64,000 nucleotides of DNA from Beutenbergia cavernae DSM 12333 (GTDB lineage Bacteria > Actinomycetota > Actinomycetes > Actinomycetales > Beutenbergiaceae). The DNA lies in NCBI RefSeq assembly GCF_000023105.1, contig NC_012669.1, forward strand, positions 992,001 to 1,056,000, given 5' to 3'. The position numbers and the translations under genes were made by a program. The notes below the pieces were generated by a model, which had not been told where the DNA came from, did not search any database, and worked only from the letters and a program-made list of their open reading frames with translations. Positions 33,301 to 40,706 of the stretch are shown here, piece after piece (position 1 is the first letter of the stretch; the number at the start of each line of letters is the position of its first letter).

Positions 33301-33625
33301 CTACGAGTACGGCCTCGCGCTCACGAGTCAAGGCCCGCAGGTCTTCCGATGGAACGGCGGCGGCGGCATCCTGCCTAACGGACCGGTCGCCGCCGTCGAC
33401 CTCGCGGCCAGCCGTGACGAGGCCACGCAGACCACGGTCTACGAGATGGCGATGCCGTGGAGCGAGCTGGCTCCGTTCGACCCTGCCGATCGGCTGCTTG
33501 CGCTGTCGTTCCTCGTCAACGAGAACGACGGCGCCATCCGCCGGGGGTGGGTGGAGTGGGGGTCCGGGATCGGGTCGGGCAAGAACCCCGCTCTCTACCA
33601 GAGCACCAGGCTCGACCCCCAGTAG
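30365..33625 (+). CDS. Secreted multidomain glycoside hydrolase (GH39-like clan A) with CBM-like modules
   Basis: An exported enzyme of 1086 aa. Order: signal peptide (cleavage near ATA-DPP, residue 31); beta-sandwich binding module (about 35-190, FVLGDFESPSEGW); a beta domain; TIM barrel (about 310-600) with general acid Glu413 (EVYNEFN) and nucleophile Glu519 (VTEWGWSS); beta domains; and a C-terminal CBM9/DOMON-like module (about 880-1086, ITVDGVPDDLSG to GDSIQFSAVAG). The acid/nucleophile spacing fits clan GH-A, nearest to GH39 by eye; the substrate is unknown. The ATG at 30365 has AAGGAG 7-8 bases upstream and begins the signal peptide. It would release sugars for the locus A importer, under the same operator. 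Confidence 0.82.
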   Translation: MSPRTSFPLRMLAAAVGVFVIAGAFVPPATADPPLEDFVLGDFESPSEGWSVVPAAGGAGSYEIVTGDARAGDASAQVQVDLSNGGYVEFRRHLDEIDVLSFQFSVRTADVNELSVRLTDATGQSFQQRVTVAADSAWQDIVVADLDGGTFPEHWGGANDGVWRGPATEIAIIVNHWQIVAGTEATLDVDAVSAHLAPPALDLQLATLGNVFVTPAAPEVNFTGAAGSTVEYRVYDVGNNQVTTGAVTNTEGAGTIEIGALPEGYYRLQATQTIDGQPASSSATTLAVVGPHPDPASSPFAAAVSHRQLPAGSAPLAALAGDSYYRPSLDWTAMERTAGVYTFNASWQNQTIEARDAGLTPLPICAYTNPLYDNNATPHTDAGRDAFANYCAALVQGYADIGNPAPAVEVYNEFNARFGDLGDGPANSTPEYYYPLLQATYEAVKAANPETLVVGPAVSWPDLGWLETLFALGALEYMDVVSVHYPGDPPEAAIANLEAVDALVREYNDGQSKPIYVTEWGWSSRTGSVDEHTQASYAARSGIIGLSQGVERNFWYDFNNDGLDPADHESNFGLLRNAADPLGALTPKPSYASHATMSRLLTGTTFAGSREVAEGVTLYRFHEAGATTAALWSTAGARTVSITTPEPVTVVEMTGRSRILEPYGGRVELTVTGDPVYVIGQTGTYSVADGGRFTLTAASPSLAGDDIQLSLDVDKVGPATDLAITVNGITVPVQVRAGRAAAQIPITVPDTGLLGTRNLVGIITSNGTPVARLSADVEVLSTPVTVSAVHALREDADVLSVEVANEVATDQPVGDLTWQLGGSSGTETIGTVPAGQTVTLDVPTTGLAAPGTHPWSVELAMPDGEAIAASGRLVLVDPAAVSALHQQTITVDGVPDDLSGITPIDLDVDGEVRQIPDWGGAADLGGDVWWTWDDENLYLTAAITDNVHAQPGLNDTIWTGDSIQFSAVAGTPGEDLTGYYEYGLALTSQGPQVFRWNGGGGILPNGPVAAVDLAASRDEATQTTVYEMAMPWSELAPFDPADRLLALSFLVNENDGAIRRGWVEWGSGIGSGKNPALYQSTRLDPQ

Positions 33626-33682
33626 CCGTATCGGGCCGGATGGAGGTCACTCAGCGGGCTGGGAACGGCCCGACCCACGACG

Positions 33683-33720
33683 GCGAGGGGCCCGGGACTG
33701 CAACCACCCGGGCCCCTCGC
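33683..33720 (+). terminator. Strong terminator after the secreted hydrolase
   Basis: A 14-bp perfect stem (33683-33696 with 33707-33720) with a 10-base loop, between the hydrolase stop and the tRNA gene. Confidence 0.8.
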
Positions 33721-33792
33721 TCCCCGGTTGGATCGGTGTGATCACACGCCGCACGAGGTGTTAATCTGGTCCCCGCTCTTCCAGAACATCCT

Positions 33793-33865
33793 GGGGCTGT
33801 GGCGCAATTGGTAGCGCACCTCGGTCGCATCGAGGGGGTTAGGGGTTCGAGTCCCCTCAGCTCCA
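33793..33865 (+). tRNA. tRNA-Ala (anticodon CGC)
   Basis: A complete 73-base cloverleaf: acceptor GGGGCTG with CAGCTCC plus discriminator A, including the G3-U70 wobble pair that marks alanine tRNAs; D-arm GCGC/GCGC with AATTGGTA; anticodon stem CCTCG/CGAGG with loop GTCGCAT (CGC anticodon, reads GCG); T-arm AGGGG/CCCCT with TTCGAGT. The 3' CCA is not encoded. It stands alone between the two carbohydrate loci, flanked by terminators. Confidence 0.95.
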
Positions 33866-33871
33866 CAGACG

Positions 33872-33903
33872 GAAGGCCCTGGTCCACACGGACCAGGGCC
33901 TTC
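33872..33903. terminator. Terminator after tRNA-Ala, also facing locus B
   Basis: A 14-bp perfect stem (33872-33885 with 33890-33903) with a 4-base loop directly follows the tRNA and lies 58 bases from the end of the convergent locus B operon. Confidence 0.85.
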
Positions 33904-33961
33904 GTCATGTTCGGGAGCGCCGCGAGCGGTGCGGCTCGCGATCCGGGTGGGTCCTTGCGAG

Positions 33962-36196
33962 CTACGGCGAAGCGCTGGGCCGTACCTGCACCTCATCGAC
34001 GACCGAGACCGCGATCTCACCAGGCGAGAGGGCGCCCGACTCAGATCCGGATACGAGCGGGCTTCCGGCCGAGGGCGCCCGCACGCGCGACGTCCCGAGG
34101 TTGGCTGCGATGAAGTACCTCCGCCCGTCGGCGCCTGTCACCCAGATTGCTCGGACGCCCTCAGAACGCACCTCTGTATCCTCCTTCGCAGCGCCGGCGA
34201 CGGCCGCCGTCTCCGACGCGTCGGCGTCGGACACCACGATCCAGCCGATGTCGAGCAGGTCAGAGCCGGGCGTCGCTCGGAATGGTCCGTGACGCAGCGG
34301 GAAGGCCACTTCGTCCACGTGGAGCGATCCGAAGCGGCCGCCGAGTCGACCCCGATGGCGGACCAGCTGCAGCTCGGGAGCCCCGTAGACCCCGACGAGG
34401 CCGAGCACTCCGTCAATGCATGCCCACTGCCCGAGCGAGCGGACATCGTCCTCTCCGGCTGAGGCCGCCCACATTCCTTGGGCCGTGCTGATCTGACGGG
34501 TCGAGGGCGAGAAGATGTCGTTCGGGACCCCCAGATGAAGCCCCTGCAGCTCCGCGACGATCGGGCTCCACGTGCCGACCGTGCAGCGATGGAATCCGAC
34601 GACCGTGCGCTCGTCCGGCAGCGCGACGAACGCGAGGCGAGACAGCGCGGCATGCTCTCCGGTCCAGCTCTCGTCGAGCGCGAGAGATCGGCCTTCGACA
34701 ACCTCACCGCTCGTGGCGAACCCGCCGTCGAACTCCTGCGTCCGGTAGGCGACGAGTTCTCGCGACAGTCTTCCGTCTGGTGCGGAGTCGCCGGCGAACC
34801 TCACCCGCCCGCCGAGATTCTGATCCCACTCCGCGAGGTCACCGCGCCCAGGTGGGAGGGCGAGCCCAGCGGCGAGCCCGTGCGCGCGCCAGGCGAACGA
34901 CGTGAACCGACGGGGCGAGCGGTGGAGCACGACGCCGTGGTCGGGCTCGCTCCAGCTTCCCCCCACCGCCTCTTCAAGGGTCTCCGCCGGGCGCTCGATG
35001 GGCGCGAGCACAGGAAGGTGGACGGCGACCAGGCTGAGCGCATTCGCCCGGTCGCCCTCGAGCCGTGTCGAGTAGTACGGGTTGCGCATTGCGAGCCCAG
35101 CGAGCCGTTCACCGAAGAAGCTCCCGTTCTCACTGGCGTCTTGATCGCGCTGCAGCGTCGCGAGCATCCGATCGAGGACAGGGATCGCGTGGGGGTCGCC
35201 GAACTCGCCCGCGGCGTACATCAGCGCCGGTGCGAGATACTCCTGGCAGTACGTATACCGCGTCCGGCTGTCGCCGCCGACTCGCGCGAGGCGGCCGTCG
35301 CCGAAGATCATCCGGCGCAGAACAGCCCAGAGGCCGCGCTGCCCATGGACGAGCAGCGGTGGCGCCGACCAGCCCTCGACGTTCGCATCGAGCTGCGCGA
35401 TCGCGGCGTTGCTCACGCAGATCGCCATGTAGCCCACGTTCAGGTAGCCGTGGTGATCGAACGCGAAGTGCGGGAAGAAGTTCGCGCCCCGATGGCGTGT
35501 CCGGATCTCGGGGTCCGCGGTCTCCAGGTCACTGGCTCGGCTGACGCCGTTGGCAAGGAACGTGAGGCTCGTGTCCCTCCAGCGGGCGGCGTGCGGGTGC
35601 TGCGGATAGCGCTCGGCCGTTCGCCAGAGGAACGCACCGTTCCAGATGTTCGACTCGGCGTGATTGCGCGCGGAGGCGTCCCACAGGTCGGCCACGATCC
35701 CGACGACGGCACCCCGTTGATAATCGCTGGAGAGCCAGTCCGCCTCCGCGCACATCACCGCGTGCAGGGCGGCGTGGTCCTCGTCCGTCAGGTGGGGGCG
35801 GAGGCTGGCGATTCCGTGCATCATCCGCTCGAGCCCGAGGACGCTGATCCAGGTCAGACCCCATGGCTTCCCGTCGGCACACACACCTCCCCGCGCGACA
35901 TGGCTGTCGAGCCCCGCACGCAGGCTGCCGAGCGCGCGGTCGAGCGCCCACTCGCGGTCGACGCCGGCCGGGGTCCGGGCGTGGGTCGCCAGCGTAGCCA
36001 TCGCCGCCGTGTACTTCTGATTGGTCTGGACTCCCCACACGGTGTACCCGCTGCCGAACCATCCGGTGCCCGGCCGGGGCGCGGGGATCCACGCGGACTC
36101 GGACCACGACGCCCATCGTGCGAGCGAGTCGAGAGCCGCGTCGACGATCTCGTCGGTCGTTCGTGGTGACGCGACTGCTGGTGCGAGACCGTTCAC
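33962..36196 (-). CDS. Cytoplasmic alpha/alpha-toroid protein, possibly heparinase II/III-like polysaccharide lyase
   Basis: A 744-residue protein with an all-helical N-terminal two thirds and a beta-rich C-terminal part, the layout of heparinase II/III-type and related polysaccharide lyases. Conserved-looking motifs are RNHAESNIWNGAFLWRTAE, FFPHFAFDHHGYLNVGYMA (His and Tyr candidates) and GDSRTRYTYCQEYLAPAL. No signal peptide is present, so it would act on imported oligosaccharides. The GTG at 36196 overlaps the upstream stop (GTGA) and makes it the last gene of a three-gene operon. I do not recognise the exact family: the toroid fold is a reasonable reading, the lyase activity a guess. Confidence 0.6.
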   Translation of the reverse strand: MNGLAPAVASPRTTDEIVDAALDSLARWASWSESAWIPAPRPGTGWFGSGYTVWGVQTNQKYTAAMATLATHARTPAGVDREWALDRALGSLRAGLDSHVARGGVCADGKPWGLTWISVLGLERMMHGIASLRPHLTDEDHAALHAVMCAEADWLSSDYQRGAVVGIVADLWDASARNHAESNIWNGAFLWRTAERYPQHPHAARWRDTSLTFLANGVSRASDLETADPEIRTRHRGANFFPHFAFDHHGYLNVGYMAICVSNAAIAQLDANVEGWSAPPLLVHGQRGLWAVLRRMIFGDGRLARVGGDSRTRYTYCQEYLAPALMYAAGEFGDPHAIPVLDRMLATLQRDQDASENGSFFGERLAGLAMRNPYYSTRLEGDRANALSLVAVHLPVLAPIERPAETLEEAVGGSWSEPDHGVVLHRSPRRFTSFAWRAHGLAAGLALPPGRGDLAEWDQNLGGRVRFAGDSAPDGRLSRELVAYRTQEFDGGFATSGEVVEGRSLALDESWTGEHAALSRLAFVALPDERTVVGFHRCTVGTWSPIVAELQGLHLGVPNDIFSPSTRQISTAQGMWAASAGEDDVRSLGQWACIDGVLGLVGVYGAPELQLVRHRGRLGGRFGSLHVDEVAFPLRHGPFRATPGSDLLDIGWIVVSDADASETAAVAGAAKEDTEVRSEGVRAIWVTGADGRRYFIAANLGTSRVRAPSAGSPLVSGSESGALSPGEIAVSVVDEVQVRPSASP

Positions 36197-36987
36197 GAGA
36201 GCCACGCTCTCATCCCGGAAGCTGCTCGTTCCAGTGGCGAGAGCTCGGAGTGCCAGCGGCGTTCCCACTCGAGGACGACGAGGGTGTCGGCGTCCAGCGC
36301 GCTGCAGCACTCCCCGATGGGGAACGACCCGGCTCCCAGGGCAACGGGTGCCGGGTCCGAGATTCTCCGGACGTCCTTCACCTGCACCCAGGCCAGCCAT
36401 CCCGCTAGCCCCGCTCGTGTGGCGCCAAAGCCTTCTCCCGCTGCCCAGCTGTGGACCGCGTCCCAGATCACACCGACGCGTCGGCGGCCTACCGGAGACT
36501 CCAACGCGTCGAGAATCCGCCTGACGCGGGCCGCCGTCGGATGGCTGTCGTGGGTCTCCAGCAGCAGATCCACGCCCGCGTGATCGGCCGACTCGGCCCC
36601 GCCGTCGAGAAGCCGCACGCTGCGCCGCTCGCCGGGACTCAAGCCGCCGCCGTCGTACGGTTCGTCGCCGACGAAGAGTCTCACGCCCCCGGCGCCGACA
36701 TCGTGTGCGAGCTGGATGCTCGCCTCGAGATCGACCATGAGATCGGGACGGGTTGAGCTCGTCGCGAGATAGGTGTTGACCGAGAGGATCCGCACCCCCG
36801 CGCCATCGAAGGCGTCCCGCCACTGCGCGCGCTCGGCGGTGCTCGAATGCAAGCCGATCTGCTCATCGTCACCGATCCGGAGCTCCACCGCATCGAACCC
36901 GACGCGCGTCGCGAGCGCCACGATGTCGCCGGCGGACGCCCCCGGAACACCGAGCGTCGAGAAGCCCAGCGGGCGACGGACGCTCAC
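36193..36987 (-). CDS. TIM-barrel sugar-phosphate isomerase/epimerase (xylose isomerase-like, AP endonuclease 2 family)
   Basis: A 264-residue cytoplasmic enzyme. Metal-site motifs of the family are seen in order: VDLLLETHDSHPT (Glu), GVIWDAVHSW (Asp/His), WVQVKDVR (Lys/Asp), TLVVLEWERRW (Glu). N-terminal FDAVELRIGDDEQIGLHSS is also typical. Such enzymes isomerise or epimerise keto sugars, myo-inositol derivatives or sugar acids. GTG at 36987 shares GTGA with the upstream stop, and its own stop overlaps the next gene, so the operon is tightly coupled. A longer frame upstream only overlaps the dehydrogenase. Substrate unknown. Confidence 0.82.
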   Translation of the reverse strand: MSVRRPLGFSTLGVPGASAGDIVALATRVGFDAVELRIGDDEQIGLHSSTAERAQWRDAFDGAGVRILSVNTYLATSSTRPDLMVDLEASIQLAHDVGAGGVRLFVGDEPYDGGGLSPGERRSVRLLDGGAESADHAGVDLLLETHDSHPTAARVRRILDALESPVGRRRVGVIWDAVHSWAAGEGFGATRAGLAGWLAWVQVKDVRRISDPAPVALGAGSFPIGECCSALDADTLVVLEWERRWHSELSPLERAASGMRAWLS

Positions 36988-38021
36988 GCGGAGACCTCCA
37001 GTCGCCCCGGATCCACGAGCCCCACGAGCGGCATCCCTGCGCAGTAGCGCTCGAGCTCGTCGGCGACGAAGTGGCCGATGAGCTCCGCATCGGCTCCGTT
37101 CGCGCCGGCGATATGCGGCGTCACGAGCACGTTGGGCATCCTCAGCAGCGGATGCTCGGGCGGAAGGGGCTCCGGGTCCGTGACGTCGAGAACGGCGTCG
37201 ATGCGGCCGGTCGCGCACTCCGCAGTGAGGGCATCCGTGTCGATCAGCCTGCCACGCGCGGTGTTGATGACGATCGAGCCGTCCGCAAGGAGGGCTAGAC
37301 GCCGGGCATCGAGGAGGCGGTGGGTGCTGGGCAGGCTCGGCGCGTGGACCGTGACGATGTCGGAGCGTCGGCACAGATCATCGATGCCGACCGACGTCGC
37401 ACCGAGGCGTCCCGCCTCGGCCGGCTCGAGGAGCGGGTCATACACGAGGACCTCCAGTCCCAGCTCAGTGAGTTCACGGATGACATCGCGCCCGATCCTC
37501 GATGCGCCGACGACGCCGACTGTGCGGTCGAAGACGCTCGAGCCGATCTTTTCCCTCCGTGTGCCGAAGCCGTGCTCAGAATATTGCCGCGCGAGCGGAA
37601 GGGCGCGCTTCGCTGCGAGGATGATCGCCGCGACCGTGAACTTGCTCACCGGCGAGTTGACGATCGTGGCCGCGGAACTCACCCGGATGCCTCGCTCCCA
37701 GACGTCGATCGCGAGATGATCCTTGACCGTCCCTGCGGCGTGGACCACGAGCTCCAGGTTCGGCATGGAATCCAGCAGTTCGACGTCGACGGGCGGCGAG
37801 CCCCAGCCCGTGATGAGGACCGCGACTCCGCCGAGCCGCGGATGCGGTGGCCACTCCGCGGCGATCGGAACCGGACCCACGAGTTCGACCAGGCCCGCGA
37901 TGCGTTCGCGAGCCCCGGCGGTGATCACTTCGTCGAACGCCTCCGCCCGCATGGCAAGCATGGCGAGTGGGCGCTGTGGGAGCACGGCCCCGCTCGGGGC
38001 TGTAAGACTTACGCAAGACAT
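36984..38021 (-). CDS. D-isomer-specific 2-hydroxyacid dehydrogenase
   Basis: An NAD(P)-dependent dehydrogenase (345 aa from the first ATG). The dinucleotide motif VGVVGASRIGRDVI and the catalytic trio are present: Arg in IVINTARGR, Glu in VTDPEPLPPEHPL, His in VLVTPHIAG. The family reduces 2-keto acids or oxidises 2-hydroxy acids, here plausibly a sugar-derived acid. Start: ATG at 38021 lies 5 bases after a TACTCT box (leaderless-like), but the operator GTAAGTCTTAC would then fall in codons 4-7. ATGs at 37961 or 37952, nearer the usual family start, are alternatives. It heads the locus B catabolic operon. Confidence 0.88.
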   Translation of the reverse strand: MSCVSLTAPSGAVLPQRPLAMLAMRAEAFDEVITAGARERIAGLVELVGPVPIAAEWPPHPRLGGVAVLITGWGSPPVDVELLDSMPNLELVVHAAGTVKDHLAIDVWERGIRVSSAATIVNSPVSKFTVAAIILAAKRALPLARQYSEHGFGTRREKIGSSVFDRTVGVVGASRIGRDVIRELTELGLEVLVYDPLLEPAEAGRLGATSVGIDDLCRRSDIVTVHAPSLPSTHRLLDARRLALLADGSIVINTARGRLIDTDALTAECATGRIDAVLDVTDPEPLPPEHPLLRMPNVLVTPHIAGANGADAELIGHFVADELERYCAGMPLVGLVDPGRLEVSA

Positions 38022-38056
38022 ACCGGAGAGTAGGCACCGCTGACCGTCGGGCGCAA
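38002..38056 (-). promoter_or_regulatory. Promoter and LacI operator of the locus B catabolic operon
   Basis: Minus strand: TTGCGC (38051-38056), 18 bases, TACTCT (38027-38032), then the perfect 11-base palindrome GTAAGnCTTAC (38002-38012) just after the expected transcription start. The palindrome recurs in degenerate form before the locus B ABC operon. Confidence 0.6.
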
Positions 38057-38120
38057 GCCACCGGCTCTCGACGGCCGCCGCACCTCCGACGCGGGTCGGC
38101 GTGTGGGAGTGCCCCGAGCG

Positions 38121-39170
38121 TCAGAGCTGGGCGACCGAGTCCCGGACGACCAGGTGCGTGCCGAGCACGACGCGCTCGAACCCCGAGCCACGCCCTGGGC
38201 GTCGCGTCGCCAGACGCACGGCCTCGGTTCCGAGCTCCTCGTGCGGGAGGTGCACACTCGTCAGCGACGGGCTCAGTGCGACCGCCAACGGGCTGTCGTC
38301 GTAACCGACGAGCGACACGTCGTCGGGAACCCGCAGGCCCGCACCCCGAAGGACCGTCAGCGCGCCGGCCGCCATCTCGTCGTTGCCCGCGAAGACGGCG
38401 GTGAAGTCGTGACCGCGCGCGAGCAGCTCGCGGACCGCGCCATTGCCCCCCGCGCGATCCTGACCGGCGCTCCAGACGATCAGCTGCTCGTCGATCTCGA
38501 CGCCCGCCGCGGCCATCGCCTTCCGGTATCCCGAGAGACGCTGTTCGCCCGTCGTCATCCCGGGCATGCCGGGGAGCAGTGCGATACGCCGGTGACCGCG
38601 CGAGATGAGGTGACTCGTCGCGGAGTACGCGCCGCCCTCGTTCTCGTACTCGACGACGAGCTGTGGTACCGACTCGTCGATCGGCGGGCGTCCGGCGAAG
38701 ACCAGGACACCTCCACGGTTCGTCAGAAGTCTCTCGACGTCCACCATGCGGCGGGCGTACTCGGCGGTGGGGCGGACTCCTCCGACCACGATCACGGCCC
38801 CGATGTCCTGGCGGTTCGCGAGCATGGAGAGAATCTCGATCTCGCGCTCTGCGGAGTACGACGTCGTGCAGACGACCGTGAGGAGCTCGGACGCGGTCGC
38901 GGTCCGCTCTGCGCCACGGATGACATCCACCAGCAGGCCGCTGCCGAGATCGTTCACCACGACGGCGATCAGGTCCGAGTCGGTGTGATCGGGGCTCTTC
39001 GGCGGCCGATAGCCGGTGTCGGCCACGGCCCGCAGGACGCGGGCCTCGACCTCCGGCGAGACGTAGCCACTGCCGCGCAGCACCCGAGACACGGATGCGG
39101 AGGACACCCCAGCGGCACCGGCGACGTCCTGCAGAGTCACGTCCCGCCGCTTGGGCCTCGTCCTTGCCAT
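38121..39170 (-). CDS. LacI-family repressor of locus B
   Basis: A 349-residue repressor with an N-terminal helix-turn-helix (VTLQDVAGAAGVSSASVSRVLRG, residues 11-33), hinge region and sugar-binding core (VVVNDLGSGLLVDVIRGAE, FTAVFAGNDEMAAGAL, VPDDVSLVGYDDSPLAVALSPSLTSV). It lies between the divergent ABC operon and the downstream catabolic operon and is the natural candidate for the GTAnGnCTTAC sites beside both. No strong ribosome site is seen before the ATG at 39170. Its recognition helix (SSASVSRV) differs from the locus A repressor (SLSTASKA), in keeping with the different operators. Confidence 0.93.
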   Translation of the reverse strand: MARTRPKRRDVTLQDVAGAAGVSSASVSRVLRGSGYVSPEVEARVLRAVADTGYRPPKSPDHTDSDLIAVVVNDLGSGLLVDVIRGAERTATASELLTVVCTTSYSAEREIEILSMLANRQDIGAVIVVGGVRPTAEYARRMVDVERLLTNRGGVLVFAGRPPIDESVPQLVVEYENEGGAYSATSHLISRGHRRIALLPGMPGMTTGEQRLSGYRKAMAAAGVEIDEQLIVWSAGQDRAGGNGAVRELLARGHDFTAVFAGNDEMAAGALTVLRGAGLRVPDDVSLVGYDDSPLAVALSPSLTSVHLPHEELGTEAVRLATRRPGRGSGFERVVLGTHLVVRDSVAQL

Positions 39171-39281
39171 GGTCGTCCGATCATCCCGGCGTCGGTCGGT
39201 TCACGCCGCGCGAGGACCGAACCTAGCACGCGGTGTTCGCGGGCCTTCCGGTGCTCGGGGCGATGGCGTGCGGGCTGGGGA

Positions 39282-39334
39282 TTGACTCGAAGCGCCCGCC
39301 TGGCTACCGTGTGTATGGCTTACGTACGGCTTAC
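39282..39334 (+). promoter_or_regulatory. Promoter with tandem 11-base LacI operators (locus B ABC operon)
   Basis: TTGACT (39282-39287), 17 bases, TACCGT (39305-39310), then two adjoining copies GTATGGCTTAC (39313-39323) and GTACGGCTTAC (39324-39334). Each differs by one base from the perfect palindrome GTAAGnCTTAC upstream of the catabolic operon. They cover the transcription start. Confidence 0.65.
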
Positions 39335-39380
39335 TCGCCGTGGCGACGGACCACTTCGTTCTACTCGATGAGGAGCACTC

Positions 39381-40706
39381 ATGAACGACACCCGACGAGT
39401 TGGTCGCTCGACGACAGCCGCCTTCGCGGCGATCGCCGTGAGCGCTGCGCTCGCGGCTTGCGGAGGGACCGCTCCCGAAGCCGCCCCGACAGTCGGGCCC
39501 GTGCCCGATGCGGAACTGCGCATCGTCTGGTGGGGGGCGGAGGACCGGGCCGACGCGATCAACGCGGCGCTCGACGTGGTCACCGAGCGGGAGCCCGGCC
39601 TGACGTTCGTCAGCGAGTACAGCGGCTTCGACGGCTACTTCCCGAAGCTCACGACGCAGATCGCCGGCGGCAATGCCCCCGACATCGCTGCCGTGAACTT
39701 CGTCCCGGAACGCGTGGACTACGCGCAACGGGGCGCACTCCTGGACCTGACTCCGTACGTCGAGTCCGGGGCGCTGGATCTGTCCGGCTACGACGACGCG
39801 ACGATCGACTACGGCCGCACCGGTGACGGGCTCTACGGCTTGCCAACCTCGATCTCGACCCAGGCGGTGCTCGTCAACACAGATGTCTTCGACGAATATG
39901 GGCTCGAGGTACCCGCGGACGACTGGACGTGGGACGAGTTCATCGCGTTGAGCAACGGGGTCACCGAGGCGACAGGCGGGGCCGTCCATGGCACGGAAGA
40001 CGTCTCCGCGCTTCACTGGGTGTACGAGACCTGGTACTTCGGCAAGACGGGGGATCTCATCTACGAGGACGACTCGGGCGCCCGCACCGACGACGTCGAG
40101 GATGTCACCGAGTGGTTCGAGATGTGGGCCGATCTGCGTGAGAGCGGCGGAACCGTCCCCGCTGACGTCCAGGCAGCACACACGATCGGCGACTACCCGA
40201 CGAGCCCGCTGGTGACGGGCGATGCGGCGATGAGCTTCCAGTTCACCTCCGCGGCATCCAGCTTCCGCCCACTGTCGCCGAGCCCGCTCGCCCTCGTCGC
40301 GCAGCCGTCCGCCGGCGACAACCCGCACCAGTACATCCGCCCGTCGACGATGTGGGCGATCACCGCTGACACCGCTCACCCGGACAGCGCGGTCGCGGCA
40401 GTGAACGTCCTCGTCAACGACGAGGACGCGCTCCTCGCCGTCGGGCTCAGCACAGGCATGCCTGCGTCGGCGAGGGCGCGGGAGGTGCTCGAGCCGACGC
40501 TCGCCCCGGAGGACGCCGAGGTCATCGACTTCGTGAGCCGCATCTCGGAGCTGCCGACGACCGCGGCGCCGTCCATCGTCCCCGGCGGTGCCCGTGACGT
40601 CGAGGACCTCTTCATCCGCATCGCTCAGGAGGTTTCGTTCGGGCAGCTCACGCCGGCGGAAGGCGCTCAGGCGTTCTTCGACGAGGCTGAGGGGCTCCTC
40701 GGCTGA
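39381..40706 (+). CDS. Extracellular solute-binding lipoprotein of an ABC sugar importer (locus B)
   Basis: Family-1 binding protein (441 aa). Signal peptide and lipobox ALAAC place the lipid-anchored Cys at residue 27. The mature part starts AELRIVWWGAEDRADAINAAL and includes ITTQIAGGNAPDIAAVN-like text (TTQIAGGNAPDIAAVNF) and GLYGLPTSISTQAVLVNTDVFDEYGL, both usual in CUT1 binding proteins. GAGGAG lies 6 bases before the ATG. It is first of a three-gene operon and overlaps the permease gene by one base. The ligand is unknown; the co-regulated enzymes suggest an oligosaccharide with acidic sugars. Confidence 0.92.
   Translation: MNDTRRVGRSTTAAFAAIAVSAALAACGGTAPEAAPTVGPVPDAELRIVWWGAEDRADAINAALDVVTEREPGLTFVSEYSGFDGYFPKLTTQIAGGNAPDIAAVNFVPERVDYAQRGALLDLTPYVESGALDLSGYDDATIDYGRTGDGLYGLPTSISTQAVLVNTDVFDEYGLEVPADDWTWDEFIALSNGVTEATGGAVHGTEDVSALHWVYETWYFGKTGDLIYEDDSGARTDDVEDVTEWFEMWADLRESGGTVPADVQAAHTIGDYPTSPLVTGDAAMSFQFTSAASSFRPLSPSPLALVAQPSAGDNPHQYIRPSTMWAITADTAHPDSAVAAVNVLVNDEDALLAVGLSTGMPASARAREVLEPTLAPEDAEVIDFVSRISELPTTAAPSIVPGGARDVEDLFIRIAQEVSFGQLTPAEGAQAFFDEAEGLLG

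Noticed and set aside
33793-33865. tRNA-Ala as a phage or island attachment site
   Set aside because: No second copy of the tRNA 3' end and no integrase were seen in the window.
36197-36823. A 200-codon N-terminal extension of the toroid protein overlapping the isomerase gene
   Set aside because: The extension is out-of-frame shadow of the isomerase, and the GTGA overlap at 36196 matches the other junctions in the operon.
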